64,000 bases of DNA from a bacterium. Its GTDB lineage: Bacteria; Bdellovibrionota_G; JALEGL01. Below, piece after piece: positions 35,829 to 44,832 of this stretch (its first letter is position 1; each line of letters opens with the position of its first letter). Location: the NCBI GenBank assembly GCA_022763185.1, contig JALEGL010000008.1:1-64000 (forward strand), in the 5' to 3' direction. The notes below the pieces were generated by a model. The model ran no database searches and had not been told where the DNA came from. It saw nothing but the letters and a program-made list of their open reading frames with translations. The position numbers and the translations under genes were made by a program.

Positions 35829-36209
35829 ATGTTTTATCTTGATACCTATGTAATTCCAGTCAAAAAGAATCGTTTAGATGAATACAAAACAATGTCTAAA
35901 CTATCTGCACAAGTATGGTTAGATCATGGAGCCTTATTTTATACGGAAGCTTTGGCAGATGATGTGAGTTTGGGAGACCTAACCTCTTATTATAAAAGTG
36001 TAGATTTAAAAGATGATGAAGTCTTGGTCACTGGTTTTGCAGTTTATAAAAATAAAGAAGATAGAGATCGAATTAAAAAAGAAGTTATGGATGATGATCG
36101 CATGAAAAAAATGGATTTTGATAATGCTCCGTTTGATATGCAACGTATGTATTGGGGAGGGTTTTCCAGTATTACGGCTCTGGGTGGAATTGAACAGCCA
36201 AAGTTATAG
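35829..36209 (+). CDS. DUF1428 family protein (YbaA-like)
   Basis: The frame is open from an ATG at 35811 that overlaps the GFA gene, but ATG at 35829 fits the family start (MFYLDTYVIPVKKNRLDEY). The 126-residue product contains EVLVTGFAVYKNKEDRD, the DUF1428 core, and AL(F)YTEAL. These are dimeric alpha/beta-barrel-type proteins of unknown role, often annotated as RNA-signal-recognition-like without evidence. Translationally coupled to the GFA gene. Confidence 0.85.
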   Translation: MFYLDTYVIPVKKNRLDEYKTMSKLSAQVWLDHGALFYTEALADDVSLGDLTSYYKSVDLKDDEVLVTGFAVYKNKEDRDRIKKEVMDDDRMKKMDFDNAPFDMQRMYWGGFSSITALGGIEQPKL

Positions 36210-36212
36210 TAA

Positions 36213-36905
36213 ATGAATATGTTGGCTATTGATAAAGATTTAAATGCTTTAAAAAATAAAAGCTATGCCGAACATGCCCAGAGCTTTTTTAAAACTGGAA
36301 AAGGTGAGTATGGCGAAGGAGATTGTTTTTTAGGGATTCGTGTTCCTGTTCTTAGAAAGCTTGCTAAACAATATAAAGATATTGACTTGAGCACTGTTCA
36401 AAAACTTTTAGATTCAAAGTGGCATGAAAAAAGACTTCTGGGACTTTTTATTTTGATTCATCAATATAAAGATAATCCTGATCAAGTTTATAAAGTGTAC
36501 ACCAACAATTTTAAAAATATCAATAATTGGGACTTGGTCGATACAACCTGTCATAAAATTATTGGCCCTCATCTTTTTGATAAAGATAGATCTGTTTTAT
36601 ACACCTGGGCCAGGTCAAAAAATTTATGGACCAAGAGAATTAGCATGATGACCACCTACTATTTTATTCAAAGAAATCAGTTTCAAGACACCTTAAAGTT
36701 AGCTGAGGTTTTATTGGATGATGAGCATGATTTGATTCATAAAATAGTGGGTTGGATGTTAAGAGAAGTGGGAAAGCGATCCAAAGCAACGGAAGATCAA
36801 TTTTTAAAAAAACATTATAAAGTCATGCCTAGAACCATGTTACGCTATGCCATTGAAAAATATCCACAAACAGAGAGAAAAAAAATACTCAATTCCTCCT
36901 GGTAG
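36213..36905 (+). CDS. AlkD-like DNA alkylation repair protein
   Basis: A 230-residue all-helical protein of HEAT-like repeats. Family markers are GIRVPVLRKLAKQY, HEKRLLGLFIL, NNWDLVDTTCHKIIG, KIVGWMLREVGKR and MPRTMLRYAIEK. AlkD glycosylases remove positively charged bulky alkylated bases such as 3-methyladenine without flipping them. The aspartate expected in the active site is present in NNWDLVD. It is the last of four genes after radD, only three bases from the DUF1428 gene, so a repair operon is likely. Confidence 0.9.
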   Translation: MNMLAIDKDLNALKNKSYAEHAQSFFKTGKGEYGEGDCFLGIRVPVLRKLAKQYKDIDLSTVQKLLDSKWHEKRLLGLFILIHQYKDNPDQVYKVYTNNFKNINNWDLVDTTCHKIIGPHLFDKDRSVLYTWARSKNLWTKRISMMTTYYFIQRNQFQDTLKLAEVLLDDEHDLIHKIVGWMLREVGKRSKATEDQFLKKHYKVMPRTMLRYAIEKYPQTERKKILNSSW

Positions 36906-36911
36906 ACTTTG

Positions 36912-37856
36912 TTAATCAATAATTCCTGAAGCAGCTTTTTTTAATCTATCCAATATACCTTGCCACTTTGGATCTAAATGCCAAGAAGGTTTTATATGGC
37001 AGACAAATGAATGATAATCGTTATCTTGATGCAATAATGTATAGAGAGAGCGTGCAGCTAAGATTGGATCATTTGGAAGTTTTAGTTCCATATAACTGTT
37101 GAGCTGTATATGATTTAAAAAATCAGTTATGGTTGATAGATCAAAACTGGACGTTAAAAATAAAGGTTTGCTGGGCATGTAGTGATCTTCCATCATGCCG
37201 GGTGCGTTGATGGAGTCATTTGGTTTTTTTTCAATACAGTGGATTCCAATGTTTTCAAAATCTTCTTGATTGAGCATACCAGGTCGTAAAATACCAACCC
37301 CTCCTTGAGTTAACTCAACTATGGTTGACTCTATACCTACTGTGCATGAGCCACCATCTAAAATATAAACATCATCTTCTGAAAAAGCTTTTTGTACATG
37401 TTCAACTTGGCTTGGGCTGGTTTGTTTAAATTTATTGGCACTGGGAGCAGCCAAAGGAACGCCAAGTGATTCAATAAGGGTCTGCGTTAGGGAATGTTTT
37501 GGAAAACGGATGCCAACCGTAGGTAAACCGGCAGTGATAATATCAGATACATGTTCTTTTTTGGGCAGGATCATGGTTAATGGACCCGGCCAAAAGCTGT
37601 GCGCTATTTTTTGAGCGGTATCTGACCAGCAAGAGCTTAAGCTTTTGGCCTGTTCAATGCTGGCTACATGAACAATCAGTGGATCAAAGAAAGGGCGTTC
37701 TTTGAGGGTAAAAATTTTATGGATCAAGGCTTCATTATCAATTGGGGCAGCCAGGCCGTAAACCGTTTCTGTAGGAATGGCAACCAGCTTTTGTTGTTTG
37801 AAGGCTGATAAAGCATTTTTAATGGCATGATCTATACTTGTTTGGGTGGGCAGCAC
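36912..37856 (-). CDS. L-threonylcarbamoyladenylate synthase (Sua5/YrdC family)
   Basis: It makes threonylcarbamoyl-AMP from threonine, bicarbonate and ATP, for the tRNA modification t6A. The YrdC domain (residues 1-200) has IPTETVYGLA, KERPFFDPLIVHV, WPGPLTMIL and APSANKFKQTSP. The protein is 314 residues, so it also carries the C-terminal Sua5 domain, joined by a linker containing SINAPGMMEDHYMPSKPL. That makes it the longer Sua5 type. The start is GTG at 37856. It converges on alkD, with six bases between the ends. Confidence 0.9.
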   Translation of the reverse strand: MLPTQTSIDHAIKNALSAFKQQKLVAIPTETVYGLAAPIDNEALIHKIFTLKERPFFDPLIVHVASIEQAKSLSSCWSDTAQKIAHSFWPGPLTMILPKKEHVSDIITAGLPTVGIRFPKHSLTQTLIESLGVPLAAPSANKFKQTSPSQVEHVQKAFSEDDVYILDGGSCTVGIESTIVELTQGGVGILRPGMLNQEDFENIGIHCIEKKPNDSINAPGMMEDHYMPSKPLFLTSSFDLSTITDFLNHIQLNSYMELKLPNDPILAARSLYTLLHQDNDYHSFVCHIKPSWHLDPKWQGILDRLKKAASGIID

Positions 37857-37942
37857 AGCTTTGCCATATCATAAAATAGATCAAACGGGTAAGGCCAATT
37901 GATTGAGGCCAGAAAGTTAATTTTTGTGTTTATTTATGATAC

Positions 37943-38536
37943 ATGATGCCTATTGTGCTAAGAAGTTTTGTTCCCTTATGTATTGCTTTAAATGTCATTG
38001 TCTTTTTACTCTGGCGGACTTTGCCCAGAGAAGTCATGTTTGAACATTTTACCATCAGCTGGCTTGCCTTAAGTCAAAATAGGTTTTGGACCTTGATCAC
38101 ATCAGCCTTTTCTCATATTGAGTTATGGCATCTATTGATTAATATGTTTGTTCTTAATAGTTTTGGCCCTGTGTTAGAAATGATTGTAGGTAAAACATCC
38201 TTTTGGCGATTTTATATTTTTGCTGCAGTCATTGGTTCTTTGGCACATGCGGTGGTGAGTAAATTTTTAATGAGCCAAGCAAGCTTACCCGCTGTAGGGG
38301 CTTCAGGAGCCATTGCTGGGGTCATTTTATTGTTTGCTTTAAAGTTTCCTAAAGAGAAAATTTTGTTATTTGGTATAGTCCCCGTGCCAGCCTTGATTGG
38401 CTCCATGCTTTTTATTGGTATTGATGTTTGGGGTTTAATTGCCCAAACCAAAGGCGGTGGACTGGGGATTGGCCATGGCGCACACTTGGGCGGATCATTG
38501 GCCGGGCTACTTTACTACCTAATGTACATCAAATAG
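37943..38536 (+). CDS. Rhomboid-family intramembrane serine protease
   Basis: A 197-residue inner-membrane protein with about six membrane helices. The catalytic Ser lies in GASGAIAGVI, and the catalytic His in IGHGAHLGGSLAG. HIELWHLLINMFVLNSFG is the rhomboid L1 and TM2 region with the conserved HLxxNM pattern. It cleaves membrane proteins within the bilayer; the substrate is unknown. Divergent from the Sua5 gene. Convergent with acs, separated by four bases. Confidence 0.9.
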   Translation: MMPIVLRSFVPLCIALNVIVFLLWRTLPREVMFEHFTISWLALSQNRFWTLITSAFSHIELWHLLINMFVLNSFGPVLEMIVGKTSFWRFYIFAAVIGSLAHAVVSKFLMSQASLPAVGASGAIAGVILLFALKFPKEKILLFGIVPVPALIGSMLFIGIDVWGLIAQTKGGGLGIGHGAHLGGSLAGLLYYLMYIK

Positions 38537-38540
38537 TAGG

Positions 38541-40490
38541 TTAAACCATTTGTTTGCGTTGTTCAATTAAGGTTTCAACGCATTCTGGATTGGCCAAAGT
38601 TGAAGTGTCTCCCAAAGTATCAAAATCTTTGTGTGCAATTTTTCTTAAAAGCCTGCGCATCACTTTTCCGCTTCTGGTTTTAGGAAGAGCCTTGCAAATG
38701 TGTACGTGCTCAGGTTTTGCAAAGGATCCAATCAAAGTTTTGACTTGATTCTTGATAAGATCAGACCATTGCTCTGCATTATGCTCAGTGGAGGTATGAT
38801 TTAAAACAACATAGGCATAAATGCTTGTACCTTTGATGTCATGAGGAATGCCAATAACTGCAGACTCGGCAACATCATGGTGTTCAACAATAGCACTTTC
38901 TATTTCTGCTGTTCCCAGGCGATGGCCAGAAACGTTGATGACATCATCCATTCTACCTGTGATCCAAAGATAGCCGTCAGCATCTCTTTTTGCGCCATCA
39001 CCGCTAAAGTAATAGCCCTTGTATTGTGAGAAATACGTTTCATAGAAGCGATCATGGTTTTTGTAAATCGTGCGAGCTTGCCCAGGCCAAGAATCAGCAA
39101 TGCATAGTGCCCCTTCGCCAGCTCCCTCAATTGTTTGACCATTTTTATCTAAGATTTCTGGCTTGATGCCAAATAAAGGCAGGGTTGCACAGCCGGGTTT
39201 GGTGGGGGTGGCTCCAGGAAGCGGTGAAATAAGAATGCCACCGGTTTCGGTTTGCCACCAGGTATCAACAATAGCGCAGCGTTTTTCACCGACTATGTCA
39301 TAATACCATTTCCAAATTTCTGGATTGATGGGTTCTCCAACACTGCCTAAAATACGTAGGCTTGCCCTGTTATGTTGCGTAACCCATGCATTTCCTTCAG
39401 CAGCAATAGCTCTTAGAGCAGTGGGAGCGGTATAGAACAGAGAAACTTTTAACTCTTCAACGATTTGCCAATAGCGGCCAGCATTGGGATAAACCGGTGT
39501 TGATTCAAAAATAACCGTTGTTGCTGCATTGGCTAAAGGGCCATAAACAATATAAGAGTGCCCCGTAATCCAGCCGACATCAGCGGCGCAAAAGTAAATA
39601 TCCTGTTCATGATAGTCAAAGACCCATTTATGGGTGTTTGAAGTATACACCATGTAACCGCCGGTTGTATGTAAAAGCCCTTTAGGTTTACCGGTACTCC
39701 CAGATGTGTATAGAATAAATAAAGGGTCTTCACTGTCCATCCACTCTATTGGACAAGCAGTGTTTTGTTTTTGCATCTGCTCAGTTAAGTCAAGGTCTCT
39801 ACCTTTTTGCATGTTGACCGCTGTTGCTGTGTGTTGGTATACCAACACACTTTGCACAATATCTTGTCCATCTAAGGCTTGGTCAACAATGTCTTTTAGT
39901 GGAATTGTGCGGCCACCGCGTAAGCCTTCATTGGCAGTTAATAAAACCTTGCTACCCGAGTCTACGATTCTATCTCTTAATGCCTCACTACTAAAACCAG
40001 CAAAAACGACTGAATGAATGGCCCCAAGTCTAGCACAGGCAAGCATGGCATAAATGGTTTGGGGTACCATGGGCATGTAAATGCATACTCGATCACCTTT
40101 TTGAACACCTTGAGATTTGAGTACATTGGCCAGTTGACTGACTTTTTCTAAGAGTGTTTGGTAATTGATGTGCTCATACTGACCTGCTTCATCTTTGGCC
40201 CAGATCAGGGCAGTTTTTTGCCCTAAGCCAGCTTCAACATGCCTATCAACACAGTTGTAACAGGCATTGAGTTTACCGCCGGTAAACCATTTTATTTTGG
40301 CTTCATTGAAATTGATTTTTTTAACCTGTTGATAATCTTTAAACCAGGAAATACTTTGAGCTTGTTCATGCCAAAAGCGTTCTGGATCATTAATGGATTG
40401 TTGGTAAAGCTCCTGATACCTGGTCATAGATTCAATATGGGCATTTTTTTGAATGTGATTGGATGGAGAGTATGTTTTTATTGTGCTCAT
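38541..40490 (-). CDS. acs: Acetyl-CoA synthetase, AMP-forming
   Basis: A 649-residue adenylate-forming enzyme that activates acetate to acetyl-CoA through acetyl-AMP. It shows YTSGSTGKPKGLLHTTGGY (phosphate loop), WWQTETGG, YFSGDGAKRD and WITGRMDDVINVSGHRLGTAE (hinge and A8). The C-terminal PKTRSGKVMRR carries the lysine that is acetylated in the family. Length and motif order are full and intact. Single gene. It lets the cell use acetate as carbon. Confidence 0.97.
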   Translation of the reverse strand: MSTIKTYSPSNHIQKNAHIESMTRYQELYQQSINDPERFWHEQAQSISWFKDYQQVKKINFNEAKIKWFTGGKLNACYNCVDRHVEAGLGQKTALIWAKDEAGQYEHINYQTLLEKVSQLANVLKSQGVQKGDRVCIYMPMVPQTIYAMLACARLGAIHSVVFAGFSSEALRDRIVDSGSKVLLTANEGLRGGRTIPLKDIVDQALDGQDIVQSVLVYQHTATAVNMQKGRDLDLTEQMQKQNTACPIEWMDSEDPLFILYTSGSTGKPKGLLHTTGGYMVYTSNTHKWVFDYHEQDIYFCAADVGWITGHSYIVYGPLANAATTVIFESTPVYPNAGRYWQIVEELKVSLFYTAPTALRAIAAEGNAWVTQHNRASLRILGSVGEPINPEIWKWYYDIVGEKRCAIVDTWWQTETGGILISPLPGATPTKPGCATLPLFGIKPEILDKNGQTIEGAGEGALCIADSWPGQARTIYKNHDRFYETYFSQYKGYYFSGDGAKRDADGYLWITGRMDDVINVSGHRLGTAEIESAIVEHHDVAESAVIGIPHDIKGTSIYAYVVLNHTSTEHNAEQWSDLIKNQVKTLIGSFAKPEHVHICKALPKTRSGKVMRRLLRKIAHKDFDTLGDTSTLANPECVETLIEQRKQMV

Positions 40491-40619
40491 AATAAAGGTA
40501 TAGCAAATCTTATGAAGATAAAAAAATAATACAGGTCAGTTGTTTATTTTAAAAAGCGATTCACTGTAAGTCATAAAATACTGTACCCAAAAGAATAAAG
40601 CCATTAGACTGCTTTATAC

Positions 40620-42215
40620 ATGCAAAAAACAGATTATGATTTGGTTGTTGTTGGTGGTGGTATACAAGGGGCTGGTGTTGCAAGAGAAGCCGTGTTGCAG
40701 GGCTTAAAGGTTTTATTATGTGAAAAAGAAGACTTCTTACATGCAACCAGCAGTCAAAGCTCCAAACTTATTCATGGCGGATTAAGGTATTTGGAGTCCT
40801 TAGAGTTGAGCCTTGTCCATGAAGCGCTGAATGAAAGAAAAATAATCTTGGATAGCGCGCGGCATGCGGTCTATCCGCTAAAGTTTTTTATTCCAGACTA
40901 TAGTAACAATCAACGGTCGTTTTTTTTGTATCGAGTTGGTCTATGGATGTATAAACTGTTGGCTGGGAAAAAAAATATTGGTTCTTTTGGAGTCGAAAAC
41001 GGAGAGATTATTCAAAAAAAATATAGCATCTTCAAAGAGGACTTTAAAAAAGCAGCTTACTATTATGATGCCAGAACCGATGACTTTAGGCTGGGTCTAG
41101 ATTGGTTGCTGGATGCACAAAGTAAAGGGGTGAATTGTAAAAACTATACTGAAGTAAGCCGTATAAAAAAAAATCACAAGGGTTATAGTCTTCAACTGAA
41201 ATCTATGGGCTTAAGTCATACCGTGACCACAAGAACAGTCGTCAATGCTGCTGGACCATGGGTTAATGTTGTAGATCAAAAAATAGAGCATGCGTCACGC
41301 TATAAAGTAAAGTTTGGTAAAGGGGTTCATGTTGTCTTTGAAACAGAACTTTGTTTAAAAGAAGCTTTTTTACTGGAAGTTCCCAATGAAAAAAGGATCT
41401 TTTTTATTTTACCATGGAAAAAAAATAGAATTTTAGTAGGCACAACCGATACCGAATACAATCAAAGTCTAGAGCAAATAAAGGCAAATCAGAATGATGT
41501 TGAGTATTTAAAGCATGCTTTACAACACTATCTTAAGACCGATTATTTAAGTCAACTAAAGCCAGTTGCCTTAATGGCAGGTGTTAGGCCTTTGGTGATG
41601 AAAAGTGCAAAAAGTAGCCAAGAGCTATCCAGGGGCTATAAAATTGAACCTACATTAAAGGGCATGTGGAATATTGTTGGCGGTAAATACACTGTTTTTA
41701 GAGAAGTCGCTGAGAAAGTTGTTGATCAAGTTCTGCGCTACTTAAATAAAGAACAGCAATGTGATTCACGCAGGCATCCGCTTTCAAATTCACCTGAGCA
41801 GAGCTTAGAACAATTTATTGAAAGCAACAAAGAAGCTATCGTCAAAAAATTAGGCATTCATGCAGCACATGCGCAAAACCTTTTAAAACGTTATGGTAAG
41901 CATTGGCAAAAACTACAACCTTATTTTAAAACACAATCTAAAGATGATATTAAGCCTTGGAATAAAAATTTTCCTTACTATCCTCAAGAGCTTGCTTACT
42001 CCATTGAGCATGAACATTGTAAAACCCTTGAAGATTACATGATGAGAAGAACCAGTCTATTCTATACGGAATCCAGTGGAGTAGAAATCATTGATGATGT
42101 GCTCAGAGTGTTTCAAGAAAAAAAAGTGATTGGTGCTGAATCAGCTGAAAAACAAAAAAACAATTACCTGATGAAAGTCCATGCCATGAAAGAAACTATA
42201 AAAAAAGTGTTTTAA
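40620..42215 (+). CDS. glpD: Glycerol-3-phosphate dehydrogenase (FAD, aerobic)
   Basis: A 531-residue FAD enzyme that oxidises glycerol 3-phosphate to dihydroxyacetone phosphate and passes electrons to quinone at the inner membrane. VVVGGGIQGAGVAREA binds FAD, SSKLIHGGLRYLE is the diagnostic GlpD segment, and GTTDTEYNQ and GVRPLV follow. The C-terminal helical domain is present. No glycerol kinase or facilitator gene is adjacent. ATG 40620 lies in a 129-base gap from acs. Confidence 0.95.
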   Translation: MQKTDYDLVVVGGGIQGAGVAREAVLQGLKVLLCEKEDFLHATSSQSSKLIHGGLRYLESLELSLVHEALNERKIILDSARHAVYPLKFFIPDYSNNQRSFFLYRVGLWMYKLLAGKKNIGSFGVENGEIIQKKYSIFKEDFKKAAYYYDARTDDFRLGLDWLLDAQSKGVNCKNYTEVSRIKKNHKGYSLQLKSMGLSHTVTTRTVVNAAGPWVNVVDQKIEHASRYKVKFGKGVHVVFETELCLKEAFLLEVPNEKRIFFILPWKKNRILVGTTDTEYNQSLEQIKANQNDVEYLKHALQHYLKTDYLSQLKPVALMAGVRPLVMKSAKSSQELSRGYKIEPTLKGMWNIVGGKYTVFREVAEKVVDQVLRYLNKEQQCDSRRHPLSNSPEQSLEQFIESNKEAIVKKLGIHAAHAQNLLKRYGKHWQKLQPYFKTQSKDDIKPWNKNFPYYPQELAYSIEHEHCKTLEDYMMRRTSLFYTESSGVEIIDDVLRVFQEKKVIGAESAEKQKNNYLMKVHAMKETIKKVF

Positions 42216-42282
42216 ATTGAAGTTAAATAAAAGCCTCTAGACGAATTAAGTAAAGCATAGTAGGGGCCTGTTACTGGGTTTT

Positions 42283-43977
42283 ATGGATAGAGTAGATCAA
42301 CAGTTTAATTATCGATTGAATATTTATGCTTTGGGTGTTGGCGTTGTCTCGGCGTTTGGGGCCATTGCTTTTAGGGCAATGATTGCCTTTGTGCAAAATA
42401 TTCTATTTAAGCATCAGATTGACTTTACACTCATAGATCACTTAGAGCAAAGCCGAGAAATATGGTTTATTTTGCTGCCGGTATTTGGTTTTATTTTATC
42501 CCATACATTGATTGAAAAATTTGCTTCAGAAGCAAGGGGACACGGAGTTCCTGAAGTTATAGAGGCTGTTCAACATAAGTCTGGCGTCATTCGTAAACCT
42601 GTGGCTTTAGTGAAAACCTTAGCCTCAAGTTTGACCATTGGTTCTGGTGGTAGTTTGGGAAGAGAAGGACCTATTGTTCAAATTGGTGCAGCGATTGGTT
42701 CTTTTTTGGGGCAAAGTTTAGGCCTTAAACAACAAAATTTAAAAATTTTGGTTGCCTGTGGTGCTTCAGCCGGAATTGCAGCGACCTTTAACACACCGAT
42801 TGCCGGTGTAATTTTTGCTATTGAATTGATTTTATTAGAATGGCGAGCTAAATCATTTATTCCACTGGTGGTATCTACCGTTTTTGCAACCTTAATTTCA
42901 CGCTATTATTTGGGTAATCAACCTGCATTTCTTGTTCAGACTTTTTCTCTTAAAACCAATACAGAGATTGTTTTCTATTTGTTTCTTGGGATTATCACGG
43001 CAGTTGGAGCCTATTGTTTTGTCAATGGAATTGAATGGGTAGAAAGTAAAATTAAACATATACTAAGGAATGCCTGGTTGAGAGCGTTGGTTGGTGGCCT
43101 AATGGTGGGAACGATGGCTTATTTTTTTCCACAGCTTTATGGTGGGGGCTATGAAGCCGCCAATGCTATCTTACATCAAGAGCTAGCGGTTTATTTGTTG
43201 CTGCCTTTGTGTGTGTTAAAGATTATTTCAGTTGGCTTAACTCTGGGCAGTGGCGGTTCAGGAGGAGTCTTTGCGCCTTCATTGTTTATGGGAGCTTTGA
43301 TTGGAGGCCTGTATGGTGTTTTTGTGCACGCATTATTTCCTGATATCACCATGCCTTATGGAGCGTATGCTTTGGTTGGGATGGGCAGTTTTTTTGCTGC
43401 CGTATCACGGGGAACTTTCTTTTCAATTGTGATTTTGTTTGAGATGACCCGAAACTACTCCATTATTCTTCCAGTTATGTTTGCCTGTGTTGTTGCTGAC
43501 CAGGTCTCGGTAGTTTTAATTGGTAAGTTTTCGCTGTATGCGAGACATCTACAGCAAAAGAAATTACCGTTTGCTACAGACTTTAGAGTTGACCCTTTTG
43601 AAATGACCTCGGTAGACAAAATCATGGTAACGCAAATTGATTGTATCAAGTCTGGAACCTTGGTTATCAATGCTTGGCAAAAGGCAAGGCAAAGTAAGCA
43701 CAGCGTTTATCCTGTGGTGGGTAAAGATAAGCTGTTATTGGGCGTCATTTCATACTTTGATTTAGAATTGTTGCAGAAAAAACATGGTCAGAAAAAAGTA
43801 GATGAGGTTATGAAATTGAAATCATGCATTGCTTTTATTGATGAAACTGCTAGGACTGTAATTGAGAAGTTAGATCAATCAAGAGATCCACGTGTGTTTA
43901 TTGTAGAGAGAAACAGTCATAGGCTTTTGGGAGTGGTTACGCCGACGGATTTGATCAGATATCACGATGAAGCTTGA
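42283..43977 (+). CDS. ClC-type chloride transporter or channel with CBS pair
   Basis: A 564-residue protein. The ClC membrane domain (about 15-420) shows GHGVPE (anion filter position), GSGGSLGREGP with the external gating glutamate, and GSGGSGGVFAPSLFMGA. Two CBS domains fill the C-terminus (about 440-560) and probably sense nucleotides. At the position of E. coli ClC-ec1 Glu203, the sequence FAIELILLEWRAKSF has Leu after the first Glu. That could favour channel-like Cl- flow over H+ exchange; this rests on hand alignment. Single gene. Confidence 0.9.
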   Translation: MDRVDQQFNYRLNIYALGVGVVSAFGAIAFRAMIAFVQNILFKHQIDFTLIDHLEQSREIWFILLPVFGFILSHTLIEKFASEARGHGVPEVIEAVQHKSGVIRKPVALVKTLASSLTIGSGGSLGREGPIVQIGAAIGSFLGQSLGLKQQNLKILVACGASAGIAATFNTPIAGVIFAIELILLEWRAKSFIPLVVSTVFATLISRYYLGNQPAFLVQTFSLKTNTEIVFYLFLGIITAVGAYCFVNGIEWVESKIKHILRNAWLRALVGGLMVGTMAYFFPQLYGGGYEAANAILHQELAVYLLLPLCVLKIISVGLTLGSGGSGGVFAPSLFMGALIGGLYGVFVHALFPDITMPYGAYALVGMGSFFAAVSRGTFFSIVILFEMTRNYSIILPVMFACVVADQVSVVLIGKFSLYARHLQQKKLPFATDFRVDPFEMTSVDKIMVTQIDCIKSGTLVINAWQKARQSKHSVYPVVGKDKLLLGVISYFDLELLQKKHGQKKVDEVMKLKSCIAFIDETARTVIEKLDQSRDPRVFIVERNSHRLLGVVTPTDLIRYHDEA

Positions 43978-44078
43978 GCTTCTTTTATTTCGTGTAGCAA
44001 GAATATAAATTAATGTGCTGTCTTTAGTTAGTTTGCAAGTTAAAGTAAAAAGAATATAAAAAATACGGAGTGTAATGA

Positions 44079-44459
44079 ATGAAGTTAAACTATTTATACA
44101 AAACCATGATTTTTTTTCAATACATTATAAAACCTATGATTAGCTATAAAACTAAGCGTTATCAAGCTCAATGTGCAGCAAAGTATATAGAGCTGGGGAT
44201 GCAAGTCCGTAAACTATTTATCTGGACTATGGCGGCTTTTTCGTTGATGATGTTATCTGCAGTGTATTCTATGGTTTATTTTTTGGTTATTTTCCCAAAT
44301 GAGAGTAATTACGTTGCAAGTCCGCAGTTTTGGTTAGCCTTGCTAAGCATAACAACAATTGTATTGACAGTTTTTACAGTGTGTTCACAATGGTTTTGGA
44401 TAAAATTACTTAGAATAAATGAAATTTTATCCTATATAGAAATAGATAAAGATCAATAA
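44079..44459 (+). CDS. Small membrane protein of unknown function
   Basis: A 126-residue protein with two membrane segments (about residues 44-72 and 80-105) and a basic N-terminus. ACGGAG lies eight bases before ATG 44079. It sits 18 bases before a DUF883 gene. In enterobacteria the DUF883 protein YqjD is followed by a holin-like two-helix protein, YqjE. The similar pairing here suggests, but does not prove, a related role at the inner membrane. Confidence 0.65.
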   Translation: MKLNYLYKTMIFFQYIIKPMISYKTKRYQAQCAAKYIELGMQVRKLFIWTMAAFSLMMLSAVYSMVYFLVIFPNESNYVASPQFWLALLSITTIVLTVFTVCSQWFWIKLLRINEILSYIEIDKDQ

Positions 44460-44477
44460 TAAGTTAGAGAGGTAACC

Positions 44478-44765
44478 ATGGCAAAAAATATTTCATCAAT
44501 TAAAAAAGCGCTTGATTTACTTAAAGAAGCCGCTCAGGAACAAAAAGACGATTTACAAACCCTGTTCTTAAAAGAATATGAAGAATTGGGCGATGTTATT
44601 TCTGGGCTAAAGCCAAAACTTGAAGAAACAGCCAAACAAGTCAATCAAAAAACACAGGATTTAGGTAAGGATGTTGTTGAAGCTACTCAGAAAGATCCTG
44701 TAAAAGCTCTAGGTATAGCGGCGGGTATTGGCTTTGTGCTTGGCTTAATGGTTAATAAAAAGTAA
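44478..44765 (+). CDS. DUF883 family protein (ElaB/YqjD type)
   Basis: A 95-residue protein with a long amphipathic, charged helix region (residues 1-70), then a glycine-rich C-terminal membrane segment, DPVKALGIAAGIGFVLGLM, ending in two basic residues. This is the layout of YqjD/ElaB, which are membrane-anchored by the C-terminus and bind ribosomes in stationary phase. AGAGAGGTAACC precedes ATG. Likely an operon with the preceding membrane protein. Confidence 0.85.
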   Translation: MAKNISSIKKALDLLKEAAQEQKDDLQTLFLKEYEELGDVISGLKPKLEETAKQVNQKTQDLGKDVVEATQKDPVKALGIAAGIGFVLGLMVNKK

Positions 44766-44807
44766 CCAAAGTTACAACAAGTCTTTAGTTTTTTTAGTGC
44801 CTTTATT

Positions 44808-44832
44808 TATAAACATGATATAGATCATGTTT
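44808..44832 (+). promoter_or_regulatory. FNR-like box over the fnr-type promoter and start codon
   Basis: AAACATGAT (44811-44819), four bases, and ATCATGTTT (44824-44832) form a perfect 9-bp inverted repeat. TATAAA at 44808-44813 is a good -10 box, which would place transcription start near 44820, at the centre of the palindrome. The box also covers ATG 44827. Occupancy should block transcription, so negative autoregulation is the natural reading. Confidence 0.65.
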
